Source: Gemmatimonadota bacterium (lineage in GTDB: Bacteria > Gemmatimonadota > Gemmatimonadetes > Longimicrobiales > Gaopeijiaceae). Taken from it: a stretch of 6,044 nt of DNA. The stretch spans positions 1 through 6,044 of the forward strand of contig JAHHMJ010000160.1 of the NCBI GenBank assembly GCA_018678395.1. The letters run 5' to 3'. A model generated the notes under the pieces. It was not told where the DNA came from, searched no databases, and worked only from the letters and a program-made list of their open reading frames with translations. Shown piece by piece: positions 1-6,044 of this stretch (position 1 is the first letter of the stretch; every line of letters starts with the position of its first letter). Made by a program: the position numbers and the translations under genes.

Positions 1-378
1 GTGCATGGGAACCCGGTGTTGAACACCGTCTACTGGACCGAGGACCGTTCCGACGCCTTCTGCCTCAAAATGGCGTCGCACCTCGGGGCGAAAGCGGGGG
101 ACGCGGTCGCCTTCGGACACACCCACAAGCCGTGGCACCGGCAGGTCGACGGCATCCACTTCGTCAACACCGGCTCCGTGGGGCGACCCAAGGACGGCGA
201 CTGGAGAGCCGGCTACGTGACGGTCGCCATGGATGGCGCGTCGGTGGCCGTCGAGTTCACGCGCGTCGAGTACGATCTGGCGCGAGCGGCTGAAGCGGTA
301 CGGGCCAGCACGCTCCCGGACGAGTTCGCGGAGTACCTCGAGACGGGAGGGCGGCTTTCGCGACCGGTCGAGGAGTGA
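1..378 (+). CDS. Metallophosphoesterase, YfcE/Metallophos_2 type, C-terminal part (5' end outside window)
   Basis: Calcineurin-like metallophosphoesterase that would hydrolyse a phosphoester using a two-metal centre, probably in the cytosol; the substrate cannot be told from sequence. The visible 125 residues carry the C-terminal metal-binding motifs of the fold: HGNP at residues 2-5, the hallmark GHTH at 39-42 and the following VNTGSVGRPKDGD stretch at 55-67, which in this family closes the central beta sandwich. The N-terminal motifs (DxH, GDxxD, GNHD type) are absent because the window starts inside the gene. The GTG at base 1 is therefore an internal valine, not a start. Family members are usually about 230-280 residues, so roughly half is missing. 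A polar helical tail (about 90-125) follows the core, and the frame ends cleanly at TGA 376-378. The downstream gene is on the same strand but separated by 133 bases with a stem-loop, so co-transcription is uncertain. Confidence 0.88.
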   Translation: MHGNPVLNTVYWTEDRSDAFCLKMASHLGAKAGDAVAFGHTHKPWHRQVDGIHFVNTGSVGRPKDGDWRAGYVTVAMDGASVAVEFTRVEYDLARAAEAVRASTLPDEFAEYLETGGRLSRPVEE

Positions 379-385
379 TGCGGCG

Positions 386-449
386 AGCGTGGTCCCGACG
401 AGAGCCGTGACGCCGTGTTCGGGGCGTGCGGCGACACCCGGACCACGCT
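386..449. repeat. Nested inverted repeat / stem-loop after the phosphoesterase gene
   Basis: Bases 386-395 (AGCGTGGTCC) and 440-449 (GGACCACGCT) are perfect 10-base reverse complements separated by 44 bases. Inside them a second hairpin forms: GCCG 404-407 plus ACGCC 410-414 pair with GGCGT 423-427 plus CGGC 429-432, with a small internal bulge and an 8-base loop. The structure starts eight bases past the phosphoesterase stop. It could end that transcript, but the following bases (450-470) are only pyrimidine-rich and lack a U-run, so it is not a standard intrinsic terminator. A structured 5' leader of the next gene or a protein-binding site are alternatives. The rest of the 379-511 gap shows no convincing sigma-70 promoter. 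Confidence 0.5.
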
Positions 450-511
450 ACCATCTTCGCCTCTTTCCGATGCCTCGGTCCCGTCCACCCCGACCCCTTC
501 GGCAACGCTCC

Positions 512-1318
512 ATGTCCGTACACGAATCGTCCAGGGGCTGGCTCTCACACGCCGTGGGATGCCTGCTGCTACTCGTCGCGTTGCCGGCACCCGCCGCGGC
601 CCAGTACGGCTTTCTGGGGTCGCTCGGCAACCGCTTCTCGGATCTGTCCTTCTTCGCCGAGCTCGGGCGGCTCGATTCGGACGACGCGGGCATCGTGGGC
701 GACGGGGTAAGGGTCTTCGGGATGGAGATCCTCTTCACCGTGGGAACGGTCGAGCGCCAGGTCGCGCCGGCGCGGGTGCCCGACGACTCGGTTCGGCTCG
801 TGTGGCGGGAGAGCCGCGTGGAACGAACGTCGGAAGGAGTCGACACGGTCGACATCTACGACGTGGTCCGGGTGCAGTCCCCGGCCCGTATGGAAACGGT
901 GTGGTCGTTCGAGCTGGGGCTGGGCTACGGTCAGTTGACGGGCTTCGACACGGCGGCCGAAGGGCTCGAACTCAAGGGCGCCGTCCGGAATCTCCCGGCG
1001 GTATCGCTCTACGCGAGCTATGAGAACTTCGGTACCTACTTCGGCGTTCGCTCCGGCCTGATGGAGTTCTCCGGCCTGCAACTCGTCGACGGGGACGGGG
1101 GCTCGTGGAAGGGGTCCGGGAAGAGCTTCCTGACCGGTCTCCTGGTGGGACAGGCGTGGAGTGTGGCCGAACTCAACTTCTTCGTCGAGGCCGGCTACAC
1201 GATCCGCGATTTCCCGAGTGTGGAGTGGAGCGGGTCCCCGCCCCCGGAGGCCCCCCGCGCAATCGACGTGAGCGGGTGGTCGCTGGGGACGGGGATCCAG
1301 TTCGGGATCGGCAACTAG
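512..1318 (+). CDS. Exported beta-rich protein, probable outer-membrane barrel, function unknown
   Basis: I do not recognise a named family. With the ATG at 512 the product is 268 residues and begins with a textbook Sec signal peptide: R8 in the n-region, a hydrophobic core at about 14-24 (VGCLLLLVAL), then PAPAAA with likely signal peptidase I cleavage after A30, before QYG. Cys17 lies before the hydrophobic core, so this is not a lipobox. The mature part is rich in alternating aromatic/hydrophobic and small residues typical of transmembrane beta strands, for example around WSFELGLGYGQLTGF, SLYASYENFGTYFGVRSG, ELNFFVEAGYTIRDF and the final GWSLGTGIQFGIGN. There is no terminal Phe. An in-frame ATG at 470 would add 14 Arg/Pro-rich residues ahead of the signal peptide and is less likely; neither start has a clear Shine-Dalgarno. 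The frame stays open further upstream only because of GC bias. A surface or envelope-stability role is inference. Confidence 0.75.
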   Translation: MSVHESSRGWLSHAVGCLLLLVALPAPAAAQYGFLGSLGNRFSDLSFFAELGRLDSDDAGIVGDGVRVFGMEILFTVGTVERQVAPARVPDDSVRLVWRESRVERTSEGVDTVDIYDVVRVQSPARMETVWSFELGLGYGQLTGFDTAAEGLELKGAVRNLPAVSLYASYENFGTYFGVRSGLMEFSGLQLVDGDGGSWKGSGKSFLTGLLVGQAWSVAELNFFVEAGYTIRDFPSVEWSGSPPPEAPRAIDVSGWSLGTGIQFGIGN

Positions 1319-1338
1319 CCGCCGAGCTTCTGCGCTCC

Positions 1339-1362
1339 CGGGCCTACGCGGCTTCGGGCCCG
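1339..1362. terminator. Possible stem at the convergent gene junction
   Basis: CGGGCC at 1339-1344 and GGCCCG at 1357-1362 can pair as a 6-bp GC stem with an approximately 12-base loop, exactly where the two convergent genes end (stop at 1318 on +, stop at 1344 on -). It overlaps the last codons of the channel gene and has no T-run on either strand. A role as a weak bidirectional terminator rests on position only; such stems are common by chance at this G+C. Confidence 0.18.
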
Positions 1363-2201
1363 CCGAATCCCGGCGGCGTCTCCTCGAAGAAGTGGTGCAG
1401 GTCGCGTTGCGGGAACGGGATCTCGCAACCGGCCGCCTCCAGTCGCTCCTTGAGCGCCTTGGTCAGGTCGAAGCGGGCACCCCAGTAGTCCTCGCCGTCG
1501 ACCCAGGGCCGCACCACGATGTTGACGCTCGAGTCGCCGAGTTCGCTCACCGCGACCTGCGGAGCGGGATCGGCCAGGACCCGGTCGTCTTCACCGAGCA
1601 CCGTGCGGATCGTCTCGATCGCGAGATTCAGATCGTCGCCGTAGCCCACACCCATGACCAGATCGATCCGCCGCGTCGGGTTGGCCGAGAAGTTCTTGAT
1701 GGTGCTGCCCGAAACGGTCGTGTTCGGAACGATGATGCGAACGTTGTCGGGCGTGTGGATCGTCGTCGTGAAGATGCCGATCTCCTGTACGACCCCCTTG
1801 ACGCCCCCGGCCTCGACGAGGTCCCCGACCTTGAAGGGCCGGAAGGTCAGGAGCATGATCCCGGACGAGAAGTTGGACAGGGTGCCCTGGAAGGCGAGGG
1901 CGATCGCGAGGCCCGCTGCACCGATCACCGCGATGAACGACGTGACCGGGATTCCGACCAGACCGGCGGCCGAGATCAGGACGAACGTCATGATCGCGAT
2001 GAAGGCCAGGTTCGCCAGGAAGGGGACGAGGGTCGCGTCGAAGTCGGCTCGCGTGAGACCCTTGCGCGCGATCGATCGGAGCCACCCGGCGACGATGCGT
2101 CCGAGCATGACCACCGCGAGGGCGCCGAGGACCTTGAGGCCCCACTGGGTGGCGAGGTCCGTAATCGTCGGCATGATTACGCCCAGGTCGAAACCGTCCA
2201 T
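1344..2201 (-). CDS. mscS: Small-conductance mechanosensitive channel MscS
   Basis: Inner-membrane channel that opens under membrane tension and releases solutes during hypo-osmotic shock; the family works as a homoheptamer. The 285-residue product has almost the length of E. coli MscS (286). Residues about 22-40 (TM1) and 62-84 (TM2) are hydrophobic, and TM3, the pore helix, starts near 88. TM3 carries the signature GAAGLAIALAFQGTLSN at 94-110. L98 and L102 match the two leucines of the hydrophobic gate (E. coli L105 and L109), and Q105-G106 match the kink at Q112-G113. FRPFKVGD at 120-127 begins the cytoplasmic beta domain, followed by IIVPN 156-160, NFS 170-172, and the C-terminal alpha/beta part ending in IPFPQRDLH (261-269). 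The ATG at 2201 is preceded by AAGGAG with a 6-base gap, which fixes the start. The gene upstream on the same strand ends 74 bases away, so read-through from it is possible. Differences from E. coli include Ala for G108 and Phe for L111 in the pore helix, and a single Cys at 259. Confidence 0.96.
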   Translation of the reverse strand: MDGFDLGVIMPTITDLATQWGLKVLGALAVVMLGRIVAGWLRSIARKGLTRADFDATLVPFLANLAFIAIMTFVLISAAGLVGIPVTSFIAVIGAAGLAIALAFQGTLSNFSSGIMLLTFRPFKVGDLVEAGGVKGVVQEIGIFTTTIHTPDNVRIIVPNTTVSGSTIKNFSANPTRRIDLVMGVGYGDDLNLAIETIRTVLGEDDRVLADPAPQVAVSELGDSSVNIVVRPWVDGEDYWGARFDLTKALKERLEAAGCEIPFPQRDLHHFFEETPPGFGGPEAA

Positions 2202-2207
2202 CGAGTG

Positions 2208-2213
2208 CTCCTT
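2208..2213 (-). promoter_or_regulatory. Ribosome binding site of mscS
   Basis: AAGGAG on the minus strand lies 6 bases before the ATG at 2201. It decides against longer in-frame starts such as the GTG further upstream (protein ...KHITIPSF...), whose extra residues would be translated from this Shine-Dalgarno itself. Confidence 0.75.
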
Positions 2214-2275
2214 GAAAGGCAGGAATGAGGGGATCGTGATGTGTTTCACCGGACCGAGGCCGGCGTTCCGAACCG

Positions 2276-3691
2276 TCAGAAGAGAGCCGAGAGATCGGCG
2301 AGCATCAGGAAGTGGTCGCGGGCGGCGCGACGACGCAGCGCGGTGGTCGCACCATCCAGCGTGAAGAGGACTCGAATGCGTCCCTCCCGCCCGAAGCCGT
2401 AGCGGGTCGCGCGCATATGGGCGTCGAGCCGGGTCGCATCGTCCACCGTCGCCGCTCGTCCCAACACGCACGCGCCGTACACGGCTGCGCCGTTTCGGAG
2501 CGTGCCGGCGACGTCCAGATCGTACCCCTCTCCCCAGAGCGCCCCGAGCCGCCGGGCGGGAACCGGAAAGGGGCCAGGGCTTTCTGCGATGGCCTCCCGG
2601 ACGAGCGAGGGGATGCGACGGTGGACGGACGACTCTGCCTCGACGCTCAGCCCCGAGTCCCACAGCGAGCGCGGCGCGCGCCCCGAGAGGAGCTCGCCGA
2701 GTGCCGGCTCCGCGACGGCGTGCCAGAAGCCGACCAGCGGATCGACGATCGCATACCGTCGTTTGCGGGACTTCGGGGAGGCGTCCAACGAGGCTCGCTT
2801 CCGGATCCAGCCGGCCGACTCGAGGGTGGAGAGGTAGGGGGCGATCTGGTTCCCCTCCGTGAATGCAGGCGTGGCCCCGCGTATCTCGCCCCAGTCCTGC
2901 GCGCCGTCGGCCAGGGCGGCGAGAATGGCGCTGTACCGATCGGGCTTCTTGACGACCTCCCGAAGACGACGAGGCACCCAGCCGTGCAGCGGCCCCTCGG
3001 GGTCGACCACCAGACCGAGCAGGTTGGCCACCCACCCCGAGCGGCGGTCGACGGAGCGCAGCGCTGCGGGCCACCGTCCCAGGCATGCATGCAGATAGAG
3101 ACGGTCCCGCGGACGCCAGTGCGGGAGGTGCTGCGCGACCTCGTCGAATCGCACGGGCCCGACCTCGAGGGTCTCCGAATCGACTCGGGGTGTCCCGGGG
3201 AACTCGCCGGGCACCTCGCCGCGGATCCGGTCCACGGCACCCGGATCGGCCCTCGCGAGCACGAGGTGGAGCGGCAGCCCGCCTCGGCGCGCGCCGGCCC
3301 ACAGTCTCGAGAAGGCCTCTCCGGCGGCCGGAGTCGCAGCGAGCAGATCCGCGACGTCGTCGAGGGCGACGATCCAGGGGCGACGGGTTCGCGCGAGATC
3401 GTCGAGAAGAGCATCGACCAGGCCGATCCAGTCGGGTGACGGGGCCACGATTCCGGCGCGGGCGAGACCCTCGCGAGCCTGGAAGAGGAGCCGTTCCGAG
3501 CGGCCCGCCGCGCCGGCGATGGCCCAGACACGCGGACCCGTGGGCGCCTCGCGCCCCCGGCGAAGGCAATCCCGCAGCGCCCTCGAAACGCCGCTTCCCC
3601 GTGGCCCGCTCACCCGCAGCAGGGCGGGAGCGGGTCGCTCCAGGGCCGCCGTGAAGGCTGCGTCGAGGGAGGAACGAACGATCGTGGCCAT
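2276..3691 (-). CDS. Archaeal-type ATPase/DUF234 family protein with degenerate active sites
   Basis: A 471-residue protein with the order seen in archaeal-type ATPase (ATPase_2) plus DUF234 proteins: N-terminal P-loop domain (about 20-230), winged helix (about 253-299, RYSAILAALADG...YLSTLESAGWIRKR), the bridge KSRKRRYAIVDPLVGFWH (307-324), and a C-terminal DUF234-like region (about 345-471). The family is related to STAND-like ATPases and its cellular role is largely unknown. The P-loop reads GPRGSGVS (29-36), with Val35 in place of the Walker A lysine; Walker B reads WIVALDD (106-112), with Asp112 where Glu is usual. In the DUF234 part, which I recall as PD-(D/E)XK-like with a motif resembling GECKW, this protein has GACVLG (406-411), so E and K are Ala407 and Val409; D391/D393 remain nearby. 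I checked the V35, A407 and V409 codons in the DNA. The length is normal and the frame uninterrupted, so this is not a decayed gene. No Shine-Dalgarno precedes the ATG, suggesting a short leader or leaderless message. It is divergent from the glutamine synthetase gene and upstream of mscS. Confidence 0.8.
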   Translation of the reverse strand: MATIVRSSLDAAFTAALERPAPALLRVSGPRGSGVSRALRDCLRRGREAPTGPRVWAIAGAAGRSERLLFQAREGLARAGIVAPSPDWIGLVDALLDDLARTRRPWIVALDDVADLLAATPAAGEAFSRLWAGARRGGLPLHLVLARADPGAVDRIRGEVPGEFPGTPRVDSETLEVGPVRFDEVAQHLPHWRPRDRLYLHACLGRWPAALRSVDRRSGWVANLLGLVVDPEGPLHGWVPRRLREVVKKPDRYSAILAALADGAQDWGEIRGATPAFTEGNQIAPYLSTLESAGWIRKRASLDASPKSRKRRYAIVDPLVGFWHAVAEPALGELLSGRAPRSLWDSGLSVEAESSVHRRIPSLVREAIAESPGPFPVPARRLGALWGEGYDLDVAGTLRNGAAVYGACVLGRAATVDDATRLDAHMRATRYGFGREGRIRVLFTLDGATTALRRRAARDHFLMLADLSALF

Positions 3692-3704
3692 GCAAATGAA
3701 AGAA

Positions 3705-3723
3705 GTAACTTAGCCTAATCAAA
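3705..3723. promoter_or_regulatory. Candidate operator palindrome, DtxR/IdeR-box-like
   Basis: The core TTAGCCTAA (3710-3718) is a perfect 4+1+4 palindrome. Centred on it, the 19 bases GTAACTTAGCCTAATCAAA match the recalled DtxR/IdeR consensus TWAGGTWAGSCTWACCTWA at 14 of 19 positions, including all nine central ones; the outer GG/CC pairs are poorly kept. It lies in an unusually AT-rich patch (about 3691-3736) between two divergent genes, where a repressor could act on both. On the minus strand, TTTG (3723-3720) and TTCATTTG (3700-3693), 19 bases apart, resemble a Bacteroidota-type promoter for the ATPase gene, but this is weak. Confidence 0.35.
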
Positions 3724-3727
3724 GCAA

Positions 3728-3736
3728 TGCTATTGT
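3728..3736 (+). promoter_or_regulatory. Extended -10 promoter element for glutamine synthetase
   Basis: TGCTATTGT is a TGn extension followed by TATTGT, a plausible extended -10 hexamer (4 of 6 to TATAAT). No good -35 lies 16-18 bases upstream, as is common with extended -10 promoters. Transcription would start near 3743, giving a leader of about 88 bases. The short inverted repeat CAAT-GCT-ATTG (3725-3735) overlaps it, and the palindrome at 3710-3718 would sit around -25 to -33. Confidence 0.4.
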
Positions 3737-3786
3737 CGTGGGATGCGGACTTGAGCCGGCGCGCCTGCGGGCCGAGCTTCTCCGGC

Positions 3787-3834
3787 ATGACTCCGACCCC
3801 ACCCGCACGTCGCACCCCTGGAGGCCGCGCATGA
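3787..3834 (+). CDS. Possible 15-residue leader peptide coupled to glnN
   Basis: ATG at 3787 opens a frame encoding [15 protein letters not shown] and stopping at TGA 3832-3834, which overlaps the glnN ATG (3831) as ATGA. That arrangement is typical of translational coupling. The peptide is rich in Pro, Thr and Arg and resembles no known attenuation leader. No Shine-Dalgarno precedes it, and in GC-rich leaders such short frames arise by chance, so this is only a candidate. Confidence 0.15.
   Translation: MTPTPPARRTPGGRA
3819..3824 (+). promoter_or_regulatory. Ribosome binding site of glnN
   Basis: TGGAGG with a 6-base gap before the ATG at 3831 selects this start over the upstream in-frame one near 3738. 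The upstream start would coincide with the predicted promoter and add 31 non-conserved residues. Confidence 0.65.
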
Positions 3835-6017
3835 CCCGCACAACCCCCCCCCGACGATTCGACTCTCTCGCGGCTGTGAAGGCATCGCCTGCCCGCGCGA
3901 ACGGCGCGAAGCAGCGAGTCGATCTCGAGGAGGCCTTCGGGAGCAACGTGTTCAGCCTGGCCACGATGCAGGCCCGCCTTCCCAAGCCCGTGTACAAGGC
4001 TCTGCTGCAGACGATCGAGCAGCACACGTCGCTCGATCCGTCGGTCGCCGACGCCGTTGCCGTGGCGATGAAGGACTGGGCGCTCGAGAGGGGCGCGACG
4101 CACTTCACCCACTGGTTCCAGCCGCTCACCGGCGCCACCGCGGAGAAGCACGACTCCTTCCTTTCGCCCACGGGCGACGGGCGGGCGATTGCCGAGTTCA
4201 GTGGAGCCGCCCTGGTTCAGGGTGAGCCCGACGCCTCGTCGTTCCCCTCGGGTGGTCTGCGCGCCACCTTCGAAGCGCGCGGGTACACGGCGTGGGATCC
4301 GACCTCGCCGGCGTTTCTCATGGAGAGCCCGGGCGGCGCCTATCTGTGCATTCCCACGGCCTTCGCGTCGTGGACCGGTGACGCACTCGACAAGAAGACG
4401 CCTCTGCTGCGTTCGATCCAGGCGCTGAACGTTCAGGCTCTGCGAGCGCTCGAACTCTTCGGGACGCCGGCGCGGCGCGTGCGCTCGACGGTCGGGCCCG
4501 AGCAGGAGTTCTTCCTCATCGACGAGGAGTTCGCCTACCGCCGCCCCGATCTCCTGACGGCCAAGCGCACCCTGTTCGGCGCCAAGCCGCCGCGGGGTCA
4601 GGAGATGGATGACCACTACTTCGGCGCGATTCCGGAGCGCATTCTCGACTGCATGAACGATGTCGAGCTCGAGCTCTACCGGCTCGGTGTGCCGGTGACG
4701 ACCCGTCACAACGAGGTGGCCCCGGGACAGTACGAGATGGCGCCCATCTACGAGGACGCGAACATCGCCGCGGACCACCAGCAGCTCATGATGTCGACGC
4801 TGCAGAGGGTCGCACGCCGCTATGGGCTGCTCTGCCTGTTGCACGAGAAGCCGTTCGCCGGCGTCAACGGGTCGGGGAAGCACCTGAACTGGGCGTGCGG
4901 GACCGAGGGCCAGAATCTGCTCGACCCCGGGGACAATCCCCACGACAACATGCAGTTCCTGTTCTTCTGCTCGGCCGTACTGCGGGCGGTGTACCGGCAC
5001 CAGGACCTGCTTCGTGCCTCGATCGCCCATGCGGGCAACGACCACCGGCTCGGTGCGAATGAAGCCCCGCCGTCGATCATCAGCGTGTTCCTCGGTGATC
5101 AGCTCACCGACGTGTTCGAGCAGATCGAGCATGCGGGTGAGGCGTTGTCGTCCAAGGACGGTGGGCTGCTCGGGCTCGGTGTGGACGCCCTTCCGAACCT
5201 GCCGCGCCACGCGGGGGACCGGAATCGGACGTCACCCTTCGCCTTCACGGGCAACAAGTTCGAGTTCCGCGCTCTCGGCTCCAGCCAGAGCGTCTCCTTC
5301 CCGGCCACGGTTCTCAACACCATCGTCGCCGAGGCCATCGACGAGATGGTCGGCGACCTCGAGTCCCGCATGGGTGGCGGGGCCGATCTGGGCGCCGCCC
5401 TCCAGGGTCTGCTTGCCGACGAGGCGAAGGATTTCAAGCCGATCATCTTCAACGGCGACGGCTACAGCGCCGAGTGGGTCGAGGAAGCCGAGCGCCCCGG
5501 GCTGTTGAACCTGCGCAGCACCATGGACGCGCTGCCCTCGCTGGTCGACAGCAAGAACATCGAGCTCTTCGAGAAGTACGAAGTGCTCTCGCACCGGGAG
5601 CTCGAGAGCCGCTACGAGATCAAGGTCGAGCAGTACTTCATGACCATCAACATCGAGGGCGAGACGGCGGGTGACATGGCCCGCACGATGGTGCTCCCCG
5701 CGGCGGTCCGATACCTGTCCGAGCTGCTGCAGTGCGCGGATCGTGCCGACGAGGTGGGCATCAAGGTCAAGGGGATCGAAACGACCGCGGCGGCCGTTGC
5801 GGACGCGATCAACCGCCTGGTCGAAAAGCTGGCTGTACTGGACGCGCAGAATGCCGAGCTCGGTGGTGAAGAGGTCGAGAGCAAGGCCGAGCACATGCGG
5901 GCCAACATCATTCCCGCGATGGCCGAGGTTCGCGAGGTGGTCGACGAGCTCGAGGACCTGGTCCCGGACGATCTCTGGCCGGTGCCGACCTACCGCGACA
6001 TGCTCTTCGTGAAGTAG
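3831..6017 (+). CDS. glnN: Type III glutamine synthetase (GlnN)
   Basis: ATP-dependent ligation of ammonium to glutamate, forming glutamine in the cytosol; type III enzymes are dodecamers of subunits near 700-730 residues, and this one has 728. The type III N-terminal domain starts near residue 30 ([10 protein letters not shown]) and includes [21 protein letters not shown] (81-101) and [12 protein letters not shown] (131-142). Active-site blocks follow in order: GPEQEFFL 222-229 (E224 and E226 as metal ligands), HNEVAP 293-298 with E302, NGSGKH 346-351 (H351), [12 protein letters not shown] 403-414, and [11 protein letters not shown] 477-487 (E478 and R480). All expected catalytic residues are present, by analogy with the type I enzyme. 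A long helical C-terminal part (about 640-710) precedes the end [14 protein letters not shown]. The first 30 residues are basic, Pro/Ala-rich and not conserved. The gene has its own promoter region, shared back to back with the ATPase/DUF234 gene. Nitrogen control is known for glnN elsewhere, but no NtcA, GlnR or sigma-54 site is seen here. Confidence 0.97.
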   Translation: MTRTTPPRRFDSLAAVKASPARANGAKQRVDLEEAFGSNVFSLATMQARLPKPVYKALLQTIEQHTSLDPSVADAVAVAMKDWALERGATHFTHWFQPLTGATAEKHDSFLSPTGDGRAIAEFSGAALVQGEPDASSFPSGGLRATFEARGYTAWDPTSPAFLMESPGGAYLCIPTAFASWTGDALDKKTPLLRSIQALNVQALRALELFGTPARRVRSTVGPEQEFFLIDEEFAYRRPDLLTAKRTLFGAKPPRGQEMDDHYFGAIPERILDCMNDVELELYRLGVPVTTRHNEVAPGQYEMAPIYEDANIAADHQQLMMSTLQRVARRYGLLCLLHEKPFAGVNGSGKHLNWACGTEGQNLLDPGDNPHDNMQFLFFCSAVLRAVYRHQDLLRASIAHAGNDHRLGANEAPPSIISVFLGDQLTDVFEQIEHAGEALSSKDGGLLGLGVDALPNLPRHAGDRNRTSPFAFTGNKFEFRALGSSQSVSFPATVLNTIVAEAIDEMVGDLESRMGGGADLGAALQGLLADEAKDFKPIIFNGDGYSAEWVEEAERPGLLNLRSTMDALPSLVDSKNIELFEKYEVLSHRELESRYEIKVEQYFMTINIEGETAGDMARTMVLPAAVRYLSELLQCADRADEVGIKVKGIETTAAAVADAINRLVEKLAVLDAQNAELGGEEVESKAEHMRANIIPAMAEVREVVDELEDLVPDDLWPVPTYRDMLFVK
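3844..3852 (+). repeat. Nine-C homopolymer in the first codons of glnN
   Basis: A run of nine C residues (codons 5-7, Thr-Pro-Pro) begins 10 bases after the start codon. A gain or loss of one C would separate the Shine-Dalgarno/ATG from the conserved frame. With nine, the ATG at 3831, the RBS and the enzyme are all in frame, so the count looks right. Whether it varies in nature cannot be seen here. Confidence 0.6.
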
Positions 6018-6044
6018 ACCTTCGCGCCCACGGGCGGGAGTCGA

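Noticed and set aside
1..3. GTG at base 1 as the start of a small complete gene
   Set aside because: The residues that follow are the middle of the metallophosphoesterase fold (HGNP motif), so the gene continues to the left of the window.
233..511. N-terminal extension of the exported protein back to 233
   Set aside because: Overlaps the phosphoesterase gene in another frame, is Arg/Ser-rich, and would bury a clear signal peptide in the middle of the protein.
1392..2228. Plus-strand open frame antisense to mscS
   Set aside because: A charged, Arg/Asp/Glu-rich shadow translation of a confidently identified MscS gene.
3705..3718. NtcA-like site GTA-N8-TAA upstream of glnN
   Set aside because: One mismatch to GTA-N8-TAC, and the gap to the -10 element is 12 bases rather than about 22. 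NtcA is a cyanobacterial regulator and nothing else here is cyanobacterial.
1344..5210. A very long minus-strand open frame of 1288 codons including MscS at its end
   Set aside because: Only its last 285 codons are real. The rest is a GC-bias open frame out of phase with the ATPase gene and antisense to glnN, with an Arg/Pro/Gly-rich low-complexity translation and no recognisable motif. The mscS start is fixed by its own RBS.
5232..5894. Minus-strand open frame within glnN
   Set aside because: Lies fully inside a gene with strong conserved motifs; its composition is typical of the antisense frame of GC-rich coding DNA.
6018..6044. GCCC...GGGC pairing after the glnN stop as a terminator
   Set aside because: The stem is only about 4 bp with a 4-base loop, and the window ends before any T-run could be seen.

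Overview
The window is GC-rich (about two thirds G+C by eye) and densely packed, with strongly GC-biased third codon positions and Shine-Dalgarno-like sites before some genes. A classical signal peptide leads into a probable outer-membrane barrel, which points to a high-GC Gram-negative (diderm) bacterium. The mix of a type III glutamine synthetase, an archaeal-type ATPase/DUF234 protein and a short secreted protein ending its signal in 'AAAQ' would fit Gemmatimonadota or a related lineage. That placement is inference and is not proven by the window.

Layout, left to right. Bases 1-378 (+) are the 3' end of a YfcE-type calcineurin-like metallophosphoesterase. Bases 379-511 are a gap of 133 bases holding a nested stem-loop with perfect 10-base arms. 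Bases 512-1318 (+) encode an exported, beta-rich, probably outer-membrane protein of unknown function. It converges, with a gap of only 25 bases, on a full-length small mechanosensitive channel (MscS, 1344-2201, -). Upstream of mscS on the same strand is an archaeal-type ATPase/DUF234 protein (2276-3691, -). Bases 3692-3830 are an AT-rich divergent control region. Bases 3831-6017 (+) encode a complete type III glutamine synthetase. The last 27 bases hold nothing I can identify.

The glutamine synthetase (ammonium assimilation), MscS (osmotic safety valve), outer-membrane protein and phosphoesterase look like ordinary chromosomal functions without an obvious common pathway. The most unusual gene is the ATPase/DUF234 protein. 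Its overall architecture is intact, but the Walker A lysine is a valine, the Walker B glutamate is an aspartate, and the E-x-K of the C-terminal nuclease-like domain is A-x-V. It reads as an intact pseudoenzyme or DNA-binding regulator rather than a decaying gene.

The second point of interest is the divergent ATPase/glutamine-synthetase promoter region. There a 9-base palindrome, matching a DtxR/IdeR-type box at 14 of 19 positions as I recall the consensus, sits just upstream of an extended -10 element. Further downstream are a tiny leader ORF coupled to the glutamine synthetase start codon and a nine-C tract in its first codons.
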